This document shows, piece after piece, positions 9,907 to 17,996 of a stretch of DNA of 39,761 bases. Source of the stretch: an uncultured Flavobacterium sp. Its GTDB lineage: Bacteria > Bacteroidota > Bacteroidia > Flavobacteriales > Flavobacteriaceae. A program made the position numbers and the translations under genes. Every line of letters begins with the position of its first letter. Position 1 is the first letter of the stretch. Location of the stretch: assembly GCF_946479975.1 (NCBI RefSeq), contig NZ_CAMLIX010000017.1, positions 1 to 39,761 of the forward strand, read 5' to 3'. The notes below the pieces were generated by a model that saw nothing but the letters and a program-made list of their open reading frames with translations, made no database searches and was not told the DNA's origin.

Positions 9907-10022
9907 CACTTTTTTGGTTTTATTCGTCATAATGCAAAAAATATGCGCCGATTTTAGTTTGTTTTCTAAAAAAACAATACATTTACTACTGCTATCCTGA
10001 ATTTATTCTAAATTGAAATGTT

Positions 10023-10724
10023 ATGAAACTAAATTGTGTTGTTGTAGATGATAGTTCTATACAGAGGACAATTATTGCCAAATTGGTAAATAATCACCCA
10101 GGTTTGCATTTAATCGGTGACTTTTCTAATGCAATTGAAGCAAAAAGTTGTATCTCCTTAAATAATATTGATTTAATATTCCTTGATATAGAAATGCCTG
10201 TTATCAATGGTTTTGATTTCCTTGACGGATTAAAATCTAAACCTCAAATTATATTTATCACTTCTAAAGCTGAGTATGCTTTAAAAGCGTTTGACTATGA
10301 TGCAACCGATTATCTTCAAAAACCAATAGCTGTAGACCGTTTTAATGCATCTGTTAAAAGAGCAATTGATATGCACTTGCTTAAAAAAGATGTCAAAGAA
10401 GAAGAAGGCGAACATATCTTCATCAAAAGCAATCTAAAAAAACTTAAAATCTTCACTTCAAAAATAAAATGGATTGAAGCTTTTGGAGATTACGTAAGAG
10501 TTGTTACCGAAGACGACAGCAATCTGGTTCTTTCAACTATGAAGTCTTTTGAAAACGATCTTTCAAAAGATAAATTTATTCGTGTTCACAAATCGTACAT
10601 TATTAATATAGATAAGGTAGAACGTTTTAATAGTAAATTTGCAGAAATTGGTATTACAAAAATACCTTTAAGCCGTAATAAGAAAGAAGATTTAGTAAGA
10701 GCTCTTTCTACCCCTTCTTCTTAA
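10023..10724 (+). CDS. LytTR-family response regulator
   Basis: This 233-residue protein has a receiver domain (about 1-120) and a LytTR DNA-binding domain (about 128-228). Receiver residues are all in place: Asp9 and Asp10, phospho-acceptor Asp55 in FLDIEMP, Thr80 and Lys100 in LQKP. The LytTR part shows WIEAFGDYVRV, then FIRVHKSYIINIDKV and a final IPLSRNKKEDL. Such proteins are phosphorylated by membrane histidine kinases of the LytS/YehU type and bind DNA at promoters. No kinase gene lies next to it, so the partner is elsewhere. It is divergent from rpsF and convergent with priA, with only 13 nt between the stop codons. Confidence 0.93.
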   Translation: MKLNCVVVDDSSIQRTIIAKLVNNHPGLHLIGDFSNAIEAKSCISLNNIDLIFLDIEMPVINGFDFLDGLKSKPQIIFITSKAEYALKAFDYDATDYLQKPIAVDRFNASVKRAIDMHLLKKDVKEEEGEHIFIKSNLKKLKIFTSKIKWIEAFGDYVRVVTEDDSNLVLSTMKSFENDLSKDKFIRVHKSYIINIDKVERFNSKFAEIGITKIPLSRNKKEDLVRALSTPSS

Positions 10725-10737
10725 AAAATTACAACTA

Positions 10738-13188
10738 TTAATAAAAGTCTACATTGACTACAACTTTTATAGCTCGATATTGAGCAACAGCTTCAAAACT
10801 ATTCAGCATTTTCTGAATAGTTTTTTTTGTGTTTCCTAAATGCTGATTATGTGGTATCTTTATTAATATAGTTCTAATATACTCATTTCTAATCCTGCTT
10901 ATTGCCGGCTCCTCTGGACCTAAAACAGGAATACCCAGATTTTGACTCAAAACCTGATACAGCCACATTGAACCTTCTTTTAATTTTTCGTATTCACGAT
11001 GTTTTAAAGTCAGTTTTATAATTCTAAAATAAGGCGGATATTTATAAATCTGGCGGTCGTATAATTGCTCTTTATACATACCTATATAATTATTGTTAGT
11101 AACCTGCTGAATGGTATTATGATTTGGATTATAAGTTTGAATCACAACTTTTCCCTGTTTTTCAGATCTTCCAGCTCTTCCTGCAACCTGTGTCATCATC
11201 TGGAAGCTGCGCTCAAAAGCTCTAAAATCGGGATGATGCAGCATATTATCTGCATTCATAATTCCGACAAGACTTACATTATCAAAATCAAGACCTTTCG
11301 CCAGCATCTGAGTACCTACCAAAATATCAATTTCTCTATTTTTAAATGTATCGATAATCTTTTCAAAACCAAATTTACCTCGAGTCGTATCTTGATCCAT
11401 TCGTCCTATTTTAGCTTTAGGAAAAATAGACGTCAACTCCTGCTCTATCTGCTCGGTACCGAATCCTTTTGTCGTTAAATCTATACTAGAACAACTGTGG
11501 CAGTTTGTTGGCTTTGCTATCGAATAACCACAATAATGACAGCGAAGCTGATTTTTATTTTTATGATACGTTAAACTTACATCACACTGCTGACAATGTG
11601 GAACGTGACCGCAAGTCATGCATTCTATTATAGGAGAATATCCTCGTCTGTTTTGAAACAAGATTATTTGTTCTCCTAAAGATAAAGCTTCGGCGATTTC
11701 TTCGATTAATTGATCGCTAAAATGCCCTGTCATTTTTTTTCTGAAATGTTTGTCTTTCAAATCAACCAAAAGAACTTCAGGCATTCGAACATTTTTATAA
11801 CGTTCTGAAAGTGTTACTAAACCATATTTATCTGCTTGAGCATTATAATAAGTTTCAATACTTGGAGTCGCAGAACCTAATAAAACTTTTGCTTTATGAA
11901 AGTTTGCCAAAACAATTGCCGCATCTCTGGCATGATATCGCGGCGCGGGATCGGTCTGTTTAAAAGTTTGTTCGTGCTCTTCATCAACAATTAATAATCC
12001 TAAATCATTAAAAGGCAAAAATAAAGCCGACCTCGCTCCTATTACAATTTGTGCTTTTGGCGAATTCTCGAGTGTTTGTTTCCAAACCTCAACTCTTTCA
12101 TTATTACTATATTTCGAATGAAAAACAGCAACTTTATCTCCAAAATGAAGACGCAGTCTAGAAACCAATTGTGTTGTAAGCGCAATTTCTGGAAGCAGAT
12201 ACAAAACTTGTTTTTCTGTTTGCAGGTATTCTTCAATCAGCTTAATGTAAATCTCTGTTTTTCCGCTGGAGGTAACACCATGAAGTAAAGACACTTCTTT
12301 GGTACTAAAACTTTCTTTGATTTCTGTAAATGCTTTTTCTTGCGCTTCGCTTAACTGTAATTCTTTTTCTGTTTTTTCTCCGTTAAACGAAACACGATCG
12401 TGTTGCAGGTAATATTCTTCAAAAACTTCTTTTTCTATTAAAGCCTTTACAACTGTAGAAGTAGCACCAGAAAACTCAACCAGTTTTTTTACCGTAACAG
12501 GTTTTTTTTCTGAAGCTGTAATCTGAAAATAGGACAATACAATTTCCTTTTGCTTGTTAGCATTTTTCAAAGTATCTAATAACTGTGCCAAACCATTATC
12601 CGATTCGTATTTTGAATGTAGTTTTACATACCGAACTAATTTGGGCTTATAAGATTCTTTTATTTCTTCTTCTAAAAAAATAACATCTCTCGCAATTAGT
12701 TTTTGAAGAACTGGCAGTATATTTTTTTTATTTAATATCGAAGCAATTTCATCTACTTTAAGAGAACTTTGATGCTGTAAAGCTTCATAAATCAGGAATT
12801 CATCATCTGAAAGTTCCGAATCATTTACCAAAACATCAGGTTTATGCGAAACCACTGTTTCACTTTCTAAAAGTAAACCAGTTGGAAAAGCACCGCGGTA
12901 CACATCACCAATGCCACACATATAATAATTTGCAATCCAAAGCCAATGCTGAATCTGAATTTCAGTTGCAATTGGTTTCTCATCTAAAATCTGATGAATT
13001 TCTTTGGCTTCATATAATGTTGGCGCATTTTCATGAATATCCAGAACCAGCGCAGTATATATTTTACTTTTACCAAAAGGCACCGCCACGCGCATTCCTT
13101 TTTTTATAAAATGGAATTCGGCCTCAGAAACGCTATAGGTAAAGGTTTTTGCTAAGGAAAGCGGTAAAATAACTTCAATAAAAAACAT
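10738..13188 (-). CDS. priA: Primosomal protein N' (PriA helicase)
   Basis: This 816-residue protein is the PriA replication restart helicase, which recognises stalled forks and reloads the replisome. The N-terminal DNA-binding domain starts FFIEVILPLSLAKTFTY. Walker A is GVTSSGKT at residues 304-311, followed by the DEEH box and by PRYHARDAA. The zinc-binding insert has four CxxC pairs. The late helicase motifs GTQMLAKGLDFDNV and QVAGRAGR are intact. Length is slightly above the E. coli protein, as usual in Bacteroidetes. It starts 23 nt after the beta-lactamase stop codon and appears to be the last gene of the nadC operon. Confidence 0.98.
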   Translation of the reverse strand: MFFIEVILPLSLAKTFTYSVSEAEFHFIKKGMRVAVPFGKSKIYTALVLDIHENAPTLYEAKEIHQILDEKPIATEIQIQHWLWIANYYMCGIGDVYRGAFPTGLLLESETVVSHKPDVLVNDSELSDDEFLIYEALQHQSSLKVDEIASILNKKNILPVLQKLIARDVIFLEEEIKESYKPKLVRYVKLHSKYESDNGLAQLLDTLKNANKQKEIVLSYFQITASEKKPVTVKKLVEFSGATSTVVKALIEKEVFEEYYLQHDRVSFNGEKTEKELQLSEAQEKAFTEIKESFSTKEVSLLHGVTSSGKTEIYIKLIEEYLQTEKQVLYLLPEIALTTQLVSRLRLHFGDKVAVFHSKYSNNERVEVWKQTLENSPKAQIVIGARSALFLPFNDLGLLIVDEEHEQTFKQTDPAPRYHARDAAIVLANFHKAKVLLGSATPSIETYYNAQADKYGLVTLSERYKNVRMPEVLLVDLKDKHFRKKMTGHFSDQLIEEIAEALSLGEQIILFQNRRGYSPIIECMTCGHVPHCQQCDVSLTYHKNKNQLRCHYCGYSIAKPTNCHSCSSIDLTTKGFGTEQIEQELTSIFPKAKIGRMDQDTTRGKFGFEKIIDTFKNREIDILVGTQMLAKGLDFDNVSLVGIMNADNMLHHPDFRAFERSFQMMTQVAGRAGRSEKQGKVVIQTYNPNHNTIQQVTNNNYIGMYKEQLYDRQIYKYPPYFRIIKLTLKHREYEKLKEGSMWLYQVLSQNLGIPVLGPEEPAISRIRNEYIRTILIKIPHNQHLGNTKKTIQKMLNSFEAVAQYRAIKVVVNVDFY
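10795..10828 (+). terminator. Terminator for the LytTR gene, lying antisense within priA
   Basis: Perfect 12-bp arms, AAAACTATTCAG (10795-10806) and CTGAATAGTTTT (10813-10824), surround a 6-nt loop and run into eight T residues on the plus strand. It is 71 nt past the LytTR stop codon and inside the last 30 codons of priA on the other strand. It has the full shape of a rho-independent terminator for the plus strand. Confidence 0.75.
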
Positions 13189-13211
13189 GTACTAAATATA
13201 TGAATGCAAAG

Positions 13212-13958
13212 TTACTTTTTTCCAGTAGATTTTTGAGCCAAATACTCATCAACTAATTTCGCAGTATGATTTAAAGATTCGATATTTTCCCAGCCTTCAT
13301 GCCCTGGAATAATATATTTTGGATTCTTAAATTTAGTTTTGACTTTAACGATCGATTGTTTCCATTCTTTTACATCAGAATCACCTAAATAACCAAGATC
13401 TTCTGCATCAGCAGTTTTTATAAAACAAGCTCCATAAAGCACTTTTTCTTTATCAAACCAAACTACAACATTATCAGACGCGTGTCCTTTACCCGGATAA
13501 TACACTTCAAAAGTATGCTGACCAACTGTAAAAGTTTTATCATTCGGAATTATAAATTCGGCTCTTGCTTTCTTTTCCTTTTTCAGAATATCATCCGTTA
13601 ATTTTATAGAATAGGTTTTGATTCCTTTCTTCTTATAAAATTCAAATCCGCCTGCGCGATCGTCGTGCGAATGTGTTGCAAAAAGCATTACAACTTCTTT
13701 ATGATGTTTTGCTTTTATACTGTCTAATAAAGGCTGAAACTGCGATTTATCCCAAGGCGCATCAAATAGCACAACGCCTTTATTAGTAACAAGATACAAG
13801 GCATTGGCAGAAATTTTATTGCCTTTATATTCGTTAAAAGTTCTATAAACATAAAAGTCACCCGTAAGATGACTTATTTGTAATGGCGAATTCTTAGATT
13901 GTCCAAAGCTGTTTAAAACTATAACTAAGAATAAAAATATCGAAGCTAATTTTCGCAT
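13212..13958 (-). CDS. bla: Subclass B1 metallo-beta-lactamase, JOHN-1-like
   Basis: This 248-residue exported enzyme hydrolyses beta-lactams, including probably carbapenems, using two zinc ions in the periplasm. A signal peptide ends near residue 20 (LNSFGQ). All B1 zinc ligands are present: HSHDD (His116, His118, Asp120 in class numbering), GKGHASDN (His196), YGACFIK (Cys221) and PGHEGW (His263). Length and sequence resemble the chromosomal enzyme of F. johnsoniae as I remember it. It sits 14 nt after the DUF2147 gene and 24 nt before priA, inside a housekeeping operon with no mobile element, so it is likely an intrinsic gene. I cannot judge its substrate range or expression. Confidence 0.93.
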   Translation of the reverse strand: MRKLASIFLFLVIVLNSFGQSKNSPLQISHLTGDFYVYRTFNEYKGNKISANALYLVTNKGVVLFDAPWDKSQFQPLLDSIKAKHHKEVVMLFATHSHDDRAGGFEFYKKKGIKTYSIKLTDDILKKEKKARAEFIIPNDKTFTVGQHTFEVYYPGKGHASDNVVVWFDKEKVLYGACFIKTADAEDLGYLGDSDVKEWKQSIVKVKTKFKNPKYIIPGHEGWENIESLNHTAKLVDEYLAQKSTGKK

Positions 13959-13971
13959 TTATTATCTTGAA

Positions 13972-14400
13972 TTAATTTTTTACTCTCGTCCAGTATTGTG
14001 TTCTTCCCATTATAGAAACTCCCACATAACCGCGAAGTTTTAATTTATCTGCAGATTCTAAAGTGATGTAACATTTGTATTTTTTTCCACTTGTAGGATC
14101 TAAAATTGTTCCTCCGTTATATTCTGTACCATCTTTTTTAAGACCATTCATAATTACCATTCCTAAAATTGGCTTATTTTTTTCGGCTCCGTCACATTTT
14201 ACACAAACATCTTTTTTATGACTGTCACGCAGAATATCAATTACTTTTCCGTAAACTTTTCCTGATTTCTCGTAGATCTCTACGATTGATTTTGCTTCAC
14301 CTGTTTCATCGTCAATTGTCTTCCATTTTCCAATTACACTTTGGCTTTGCATGGTCAGGGCAAAGAAGAACACTCCGATAGTTAGCATCAAATTTTTCAT
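13972..14400 (-). CDS. DUF2147 domain exported protein
   Basis: This 142-residue protein has a signal peptide (residues 1-20, ending MQSQS) followed by a single DUF2147 domain. Family signatures are IGKWKTIDDETGEAKSIVEI, GKVYGKV near the middle, a CVKCDG cysteine pair, and the closing LRGYVGVSIMGRTQYWTRV. The family is predicted to be an outer or periplasmic beta-barrel-like lipocalin fold with unknown ligand. Its start codon lies 1 nt past the stop codon of the YihY gene, so the two are translationally linked. Confidence 0.93.
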   Translation of the reverse strand: MKNLMLTIGVFFFALTMQSQSVIGKWKTIDDETGEAKSIVEIYEKSGKVYGKVIDILRDSHKKDVCVKCDGAEKNKPILGMVIMNGLKKDGTEYNGGTILDPTSGKKYKCYITLESADKLKLRGYVGVSIMGRTQYWTRVKN

Positions 14401-14401
14401 A

Positions 14402-15325
14402 TTATTTGTCTTTTTTTTGTTTTAATTTTCTGATAGAAGCATTCAATTCGAACCCTAAAAGCAGAATCATACAGTTTATCCAAATATAAAACATTAGAAT
14501 CAATAATGTCCCAATAGAACCATAAAGTTCATTATATTTTGAAAATTTTATAACCCAAATTCCAAAAAAGAACGAAGATATAACAATTAAGATGGTTGTA
14601 AAAACAGATCCGATACTTATAAAAGGCACTTTATTGTATTGTTTTGTTCCATAACGTAATAATATTGAAGATGTTATCAAGATCATCAATAATACAAATA
14701 AATATCTTCCTAAAATAATTAACGGAATACGATCACTTAAAACATCCTGAATAATTGTTTTTTGAATAAAAACCTCAAATACAACAATGGTAGCTACAGT
14801 GACAAATAATATAATGGTCATTACCAATGAAATAGCCAATGCAACCAAATATTGCCTAAAAAAACCTCGTTTATCAAAAACATGTTTCGAAGATTCAAAG
14901 CCACTTAAAATTCCGTTGACACCATTGGCCATCAAAAAGATAGAAAGTAAAAACCCTGAAGACAGCAACCCAGAATGACTATTATTTAAAATATCGCTGA
15001 TAATTTTACTAATAGCATCATAAGTATTGGGTGGAACGCCCTGCTGCACAAACTGCAGAAAGTCTTCTTGAAAATTATCAATTGGGATAAACGGAATTAA
15101 GTTCAAAATAAACAACGCAAAAGGAAACAAAGCCATAAAAAAGCTAAAAGAAACTGCGCTGGCATGATACGAAAATGCTCCTTCAAGAATCCCTAAAGTG
15201 TACATTTCAAGCAAATCATACAGCGAAAAACCTTCTAACCAAGGAAGCTTTATTCTTTTTAAAAATCGGACTACATTGCGAATTATAGGCAATCTCTCAA
15301 TCCGAGCTTCTATCTCTTGCGACAT
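14402..15325 (-). CDS. YihY/BrkB-family inner membrane protein
   Basis: This 307-residue protein belongs to the YihY (formerly RNase BN) family of inner membrane proteins. It has about six membrane segments, with the family hallmark FSYHASAVSFSFFMALFPF near residues 52-70, GILSGFESSKHVF in the middle and LYGSIGTLLILMFYIWINC before the last helix. The biochemical role of the family is not established; proposals include transport. The tail is strongly basic. It is the second gene of the nadC operon, 68 nt after nadC. Confidence 0.94.
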   Translation of the reverse strand: MSQEIEARIERLPIIRNVVRFLKRIKLPWLEGFSLYDLLEMYTLGILEGAFSYHASAVSFSFFMALFPFALFILNLIPFIPIDNFQEDFLQFVQQGVPPNTYDAISKIISDILNNSHSGLLSSGFLLSIFLMANGVNGILSGFESSKHVFDKRGFFRQYLVALAISLVMTIILFVTVATIVVFEVFIQKTIIQDVLSDRIPLIILGRYLFVLLMILITSSILLRYGTKQYNKVPFISIGSVFTTILIVISSFFFGIWVIKFSKYNELYGSIGTLLILMFYIWINCMILLLGFELNASIRKLKQKKDK

Positions 15326-15393
15326 ACATTTTTGATTTTAGATTTTAGAGTTCCTATTTAAAACAAACTCATAATTTATAACTCAAAACTTCA

Positions 15394-16251
15394 TTAAAAA
15401 GCTTTCAGACTCAAATCCATATTATAAACAGAATGTGTTAAAGCGCCAGAAGAAATGTAATTTACGCCGCACAAAGCATATTCGCGAATAGTTTTTTCGT
15501 TGATATTTCCTGAAGATTCTGTCTGGCATTTTGTACCAATCAAATTCACTGCCGTTTTGGTATCTTCATAATTAAAATTATCGATTAAGATTCTGTGCAC
15601 TCCTTCGCTTTGCAAAATCTCTCTAATTTCATCTAAATTTCGAGCTTCAACAATAATTTTTAAATCCAGATTATTTGCTTTTAAATATTCCTTCGTTTTC
15701 TTAATCGCAAGTGTAATGCCACCAGCAAAATCAATATGATTGTCTTTCAGCATAACCATATCGTAGAGCGCAAAGCGATGATTTTCTCCGCCTCCAATTT
15801 TCACTGCCCATTTTTCGGCTGCTCTAAAGTTTGGAGTTGTTTTGCGTGTATCTAATATTTTAGCTCCTGTACCCTCTAAAAGCTGTACATACTGATTTGT
15901 TTTTGTAGCAATTGCCGACATACGCTGCATTGTGTTTAAAACCACTCTTTCACCTTTTAATATAGACTGCGAACTTCCTGAAACCTCAAAAACAACTTCT
16001 CCATACTCCACATGAGTTCCGTCTTCTATATATGTCTTTACTTTTAATTTTGGATCTACATATTCAAATATCATTTTTGCAAGTTCAACACCAGCAATGA
16101 TTCCTTGATCTTTTACCAATAATTTTGCCTGACCGTGGGCGCTATCTGGAATACAGGCCAGTGAACTATAGTCGCCATTTCCAACATCTTCTCTAATGGC
16201 ATTACTTATCAAAAGTTGTAATTCTGATTGAAACTGAACTTTACTTATCAT
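15394..16251 (-). CDS. nadC: Nicotinate-nucleotide pyrophosphorylase (carboxylating)
   Basis: This 285-residue enzyme converts quinolinate and PRPP to nicotinate mononucleotide, carbon dioxide and pyrophosphate in de novo NAD synthesis. The sequence shows the N-terminal open sandwich (REDVGNGDYSSLA), then the barrel with LNTMQRMSAIAT, the substrate-binding ILDTRKTTPNFRAAEKWAV and GGGENHRFALYDMVM, and VEARNLDEIREIL. Length is normal. It is probably the first gene of a five-gene operon ending in priA. The sequence before it has only a weak promoter-like TAATTTAG, one base from the -7 consensus. Confidence 0.97.
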   Translation of the reverse strand: MISKVQFQSELQLLISNAIREDVGNGDYSSLACIPDSAHGQAKLLVKDQGIIAGVELAKMIFEYVDPKLKVKTYIEDGTHVEYGEVVFEVSGSSQSILKGERVVLNTMQRMSAIATKTNQYVQLLEGTGAKILDTRKTTPNFRAAEKWAVKIGGGENHRFALYDMVMLKDNHIDFAGGITLAIKKTKEYLKANNLDLKIIVEARNLDEIREILQSEGVHRILIDNFNYEDTKTAVNLIGTKCQTESSGNINEKTIREYALCGVNYISSGALTHSVYNMDLSLKAF

Positions 16252-16377
16252 TTTTCTATTTTTAATAATACGCTAAATTAGAATATATTTTATGGATTTG
16301 AAAGTTTCATTTGTACGAAAAGTTTCTTATTAACTTAATTCTGCATTTTAATACTGTAAAAAAGCCTATTTTTTTTT

Positions 16378-16526
16378 AACACATAGAATCATAGCTATTT
16401 GAAAACTTAAAAAAGGCATTTTATTTGCATCAATTCACATAGCTGAACATCAAAGCTATGTGTTAAAATCTAGATTTTTTCTATAATCTTCATAATCAGA
16501 AATAAAAAACTATGTTTCTATGTGTT
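16378..16526 (+). repeat. Palindromic intergenic repeat, copy A (149 bp)
   Basis: It starts AACACATAGAATCATAG and ends CTATGTTTCTATGTGTT, so the ends are inverted repeats. An inner pair CACATAGCT / AGCTATGTG forms a second hairpin, followed by the shared block TTAAAATCTAGATTTTT. The same plan recurs at 17707-17856 and, reversed, at 21812-21944. No coding capacity. Confidence 0.88.
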
Positions 16527-16570
16527 TAAATTTTTCGATCAAATTCTAATTCCACAATAAAAACATTAAA

Positions 16571-16578
16571 TATCTTTG
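16571..16578 (+). promoter_or_regulatory. -7 box for alkC
   Basis: TATCTTTG matches TAnnTTTG exactly, 20 nt before the alkC start codon. No clear TTG is found 19 nt upstream, so the promoter is only half supported. Confidence 0.5.
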
Positions 16579-16598
16579 AAGTTCATTCAAACAAAATT

Positions 16599-17699
16599 AT
16601 GGGATTAATTAAAGACATTTATTCGGTTTCTTTTTACGAAAAATTTGTTCAGGCTGTCGCCGAAGTACATCCTTCATTCAACAAAGAAAAATTCATAGAA
16701 GCAATTTATGAAGGCAATTTTGCACAGAAAGAATGGAAAGAGCGTATGAAACATACAACTGTTGTACTTCATCAGTTCATGCCTGAAAATTTTCCCGAAG
16801 CCACTGTTTTAATTGATAAAATCATTAAAAATTTAAGAGAAAACAAATCTGTAAATGGTGGTTTAGAATATATCTTTTTTGCCGATTATATCGAAATGTA
16901 CGGTTTAGATGATTTTAAAACTTCCGCGAAAGCTTTTGTTTCCATAACTCAATTTATTAGTTGTGAATTTGCTGTTCGTTCTTTCATTTTAAAATATAAA
17001 GAAAAAATGATAGACGAAATGGTTAAATGGTCTTTGCATAAAAATCATCACGTTCGTAGATTAGCAAGCGAAGGTTCAAGACCAAGATTACCGTGGTCCA
17101 TGGCGATTCCGTTTTTGAAAAAAGACCCTACTTCTATTTTGCCAATTTTAGAAAATCTAAAAAATGATCCATCAGAATATGTCCGCAGAAGCGTTGCCAA
17201 TAATTTGAATGATATTGCCAAAGATAATCCGGAAGTTGTTCTCGAAATCGCATCCAAATGGAAAGGACAAACCAAAGAAACCGACGGAATCATCAAACAC
17301 GGATGCAGAACTTTATTGAAACAAGGTCATCCTGAAATCTTAAGCCATTATGGTTTAGAAAGCACAAATATTGAACTTTCTTCTTTTGAAATCAAAACGC
17401 CAACCGTAAAAATTGGCGATTACTTACAGTTTCATTTTCACTTAAATAATAAAAACGAAGACCCAAAAACGGTGCGTTTAGAATACGCTGTTCATTATAA
17501 AAAAGCAAAAGGACATTTGGCTAAAAAAGTCTTCAAAATCAGTGAGAAAATCTATCACCCAAATCAATTAACGAAAGTTGAACGAAATCAGTCTTTCAAG
17601 ATAATTACAACTCGTGTTTTTCATACAGGAATTCATCAATTGTCAATTATCATTAATGGAACTGAGAGTGAGGTTTTGGAGTTTGAACTGATTCAATAA
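16599..17699 (+). CDS. alkC: AlkC-type DNA alkylation repair glycosylase with C-terminal Ig-like domain
   Basis: This 366-residue protein belongs to the HEAT-repeat AlkC/AlkD glycosylases that remove alkylated bases such as 3-methylcytosine and 3-methyladenine without flipping them. The helical repeats cover about residues 1-250. Typical motifs are HHVRRLASEGSRPRLPW (near 149-165), DPSEYVRRSVANNLNDIAKD and a GIIKHGCRTLLKQGHPE segment. Residues 255-366 are beta-rich (FHFHLNN, RLEYAVHYKK, HQLSIIINGTE) and look like the Ig-like domain reported for one AlkC subgroup. I chose AlkC over AlkD because of that domain. It stands alone, flanked on both sides by copies A and B of the same repeat. Confidence 0.88.
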   Translation: MGLIKDIYSVSFYEKFVQAVAEVHPSFNKEKFIEAIYEGNFAQKEWKERMKHTTVVLHQFMPENFPEATVLIDKIIKNLRENKSVNGGLEYIFFADYIEMYGLDDFKTSAKAFVSITQFISCEFAVRSFILKYKEKMIDEMVKWSLHKNHHVRRLASEGSRPRLPWSMAIPFLKKDPTSILPILENLKNDPSEYVRRSVANNLNDIAKDNPEVVLEIASKWKGQTKETDGIIKHGCRTLLKQGHPEILSHYGLESTNIELSSFEIKTPTVKIGDYLQFHFHLNNKNEDPKTVRLEYAVHYKKAKGHLAKKVFKISEKIYHPNQLTKVERNQSFKIITTRVFHTGIHQLSIIINGTESEVLEFELIQ

Positions 17700-17706
17700 T
17701 TTTTTT

Positions 17707-17856
17707 AACACATAGAAACATAGCTTTTTAATGACGTATAAGGCGTTTCACTTGCATTAATTCACATAGTTAAGCACAAATATACTATGTGTTAAAATCT
17801 AGATTTTTCCCCAACTATCTCCTACATTGAATTTAAAATCTATGTTTCTATGTGTT
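17707..17856 (+). repeat. Palindromic intergenic repeat, copy B (150 bp)
   Basis: Begins AACACATAGAAACATAG and ends CTATGTTTCTATGTGTT, with an inner CACATAG / CTATGTG pair and the TTAAAATCTAGATTTTT block shared with copy A. It starts 7 nt after the alkC stop codon and could act as its terminator. Confidence 0.9.
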
Positions 17857-17965
17857 TAAATTTAATCTTCAGATAAGACACTTTCGTTGGTTTTCCTTAC
17901 TTTTATAGCAAAACCAAAACAACTTTTCTTAATCTAAATTAAGTTACAGACACGCATGACAACTG

Positions 17966-17973
17966 TAATTTTG
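17966..17973 (+). promoter_or_regulatory. -7 box for the pirin gene
   Basis: TAATTTTG matches TAnnTTTG, 23 nt before the pirin start codon. TTA, not TTG, sits 19 nt upstream (17944-17946). Confidence 0.5.
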
Positions 17974-17996
17974 TTTTCAAATCAAAATAATACCAC

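Larger units (their letters stand above)
16252..16598. other. Divergent intergenic region nadC / alkC with a 149-bp repeat
   Basis: The spacer between the divergent nadC and alkC genes contains copy A of the palindromic repeat (16378-16526) and a -7 box for alkC. No ORF of note is present. Confidence 0.8.

Noticed and set aside
9846..9960. S6:S18-binding leader RNA upstream of rpsF
   Set aside because: The perfect promoter at 9877-9906 leaves only about 25 nt of leader, too short for the known structure.
11065..11478. 137-codon plus-strand ORF
   Set aside because: Antisense shadow inside priA, whose helicase motifs are intact.
13212..13958. Beta-lactamase as part of an integron or transposon
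   Set aside because: No integrase, attC-like site, insertion sequence or terminal repeat is near; spacing is operon-like on both sides.
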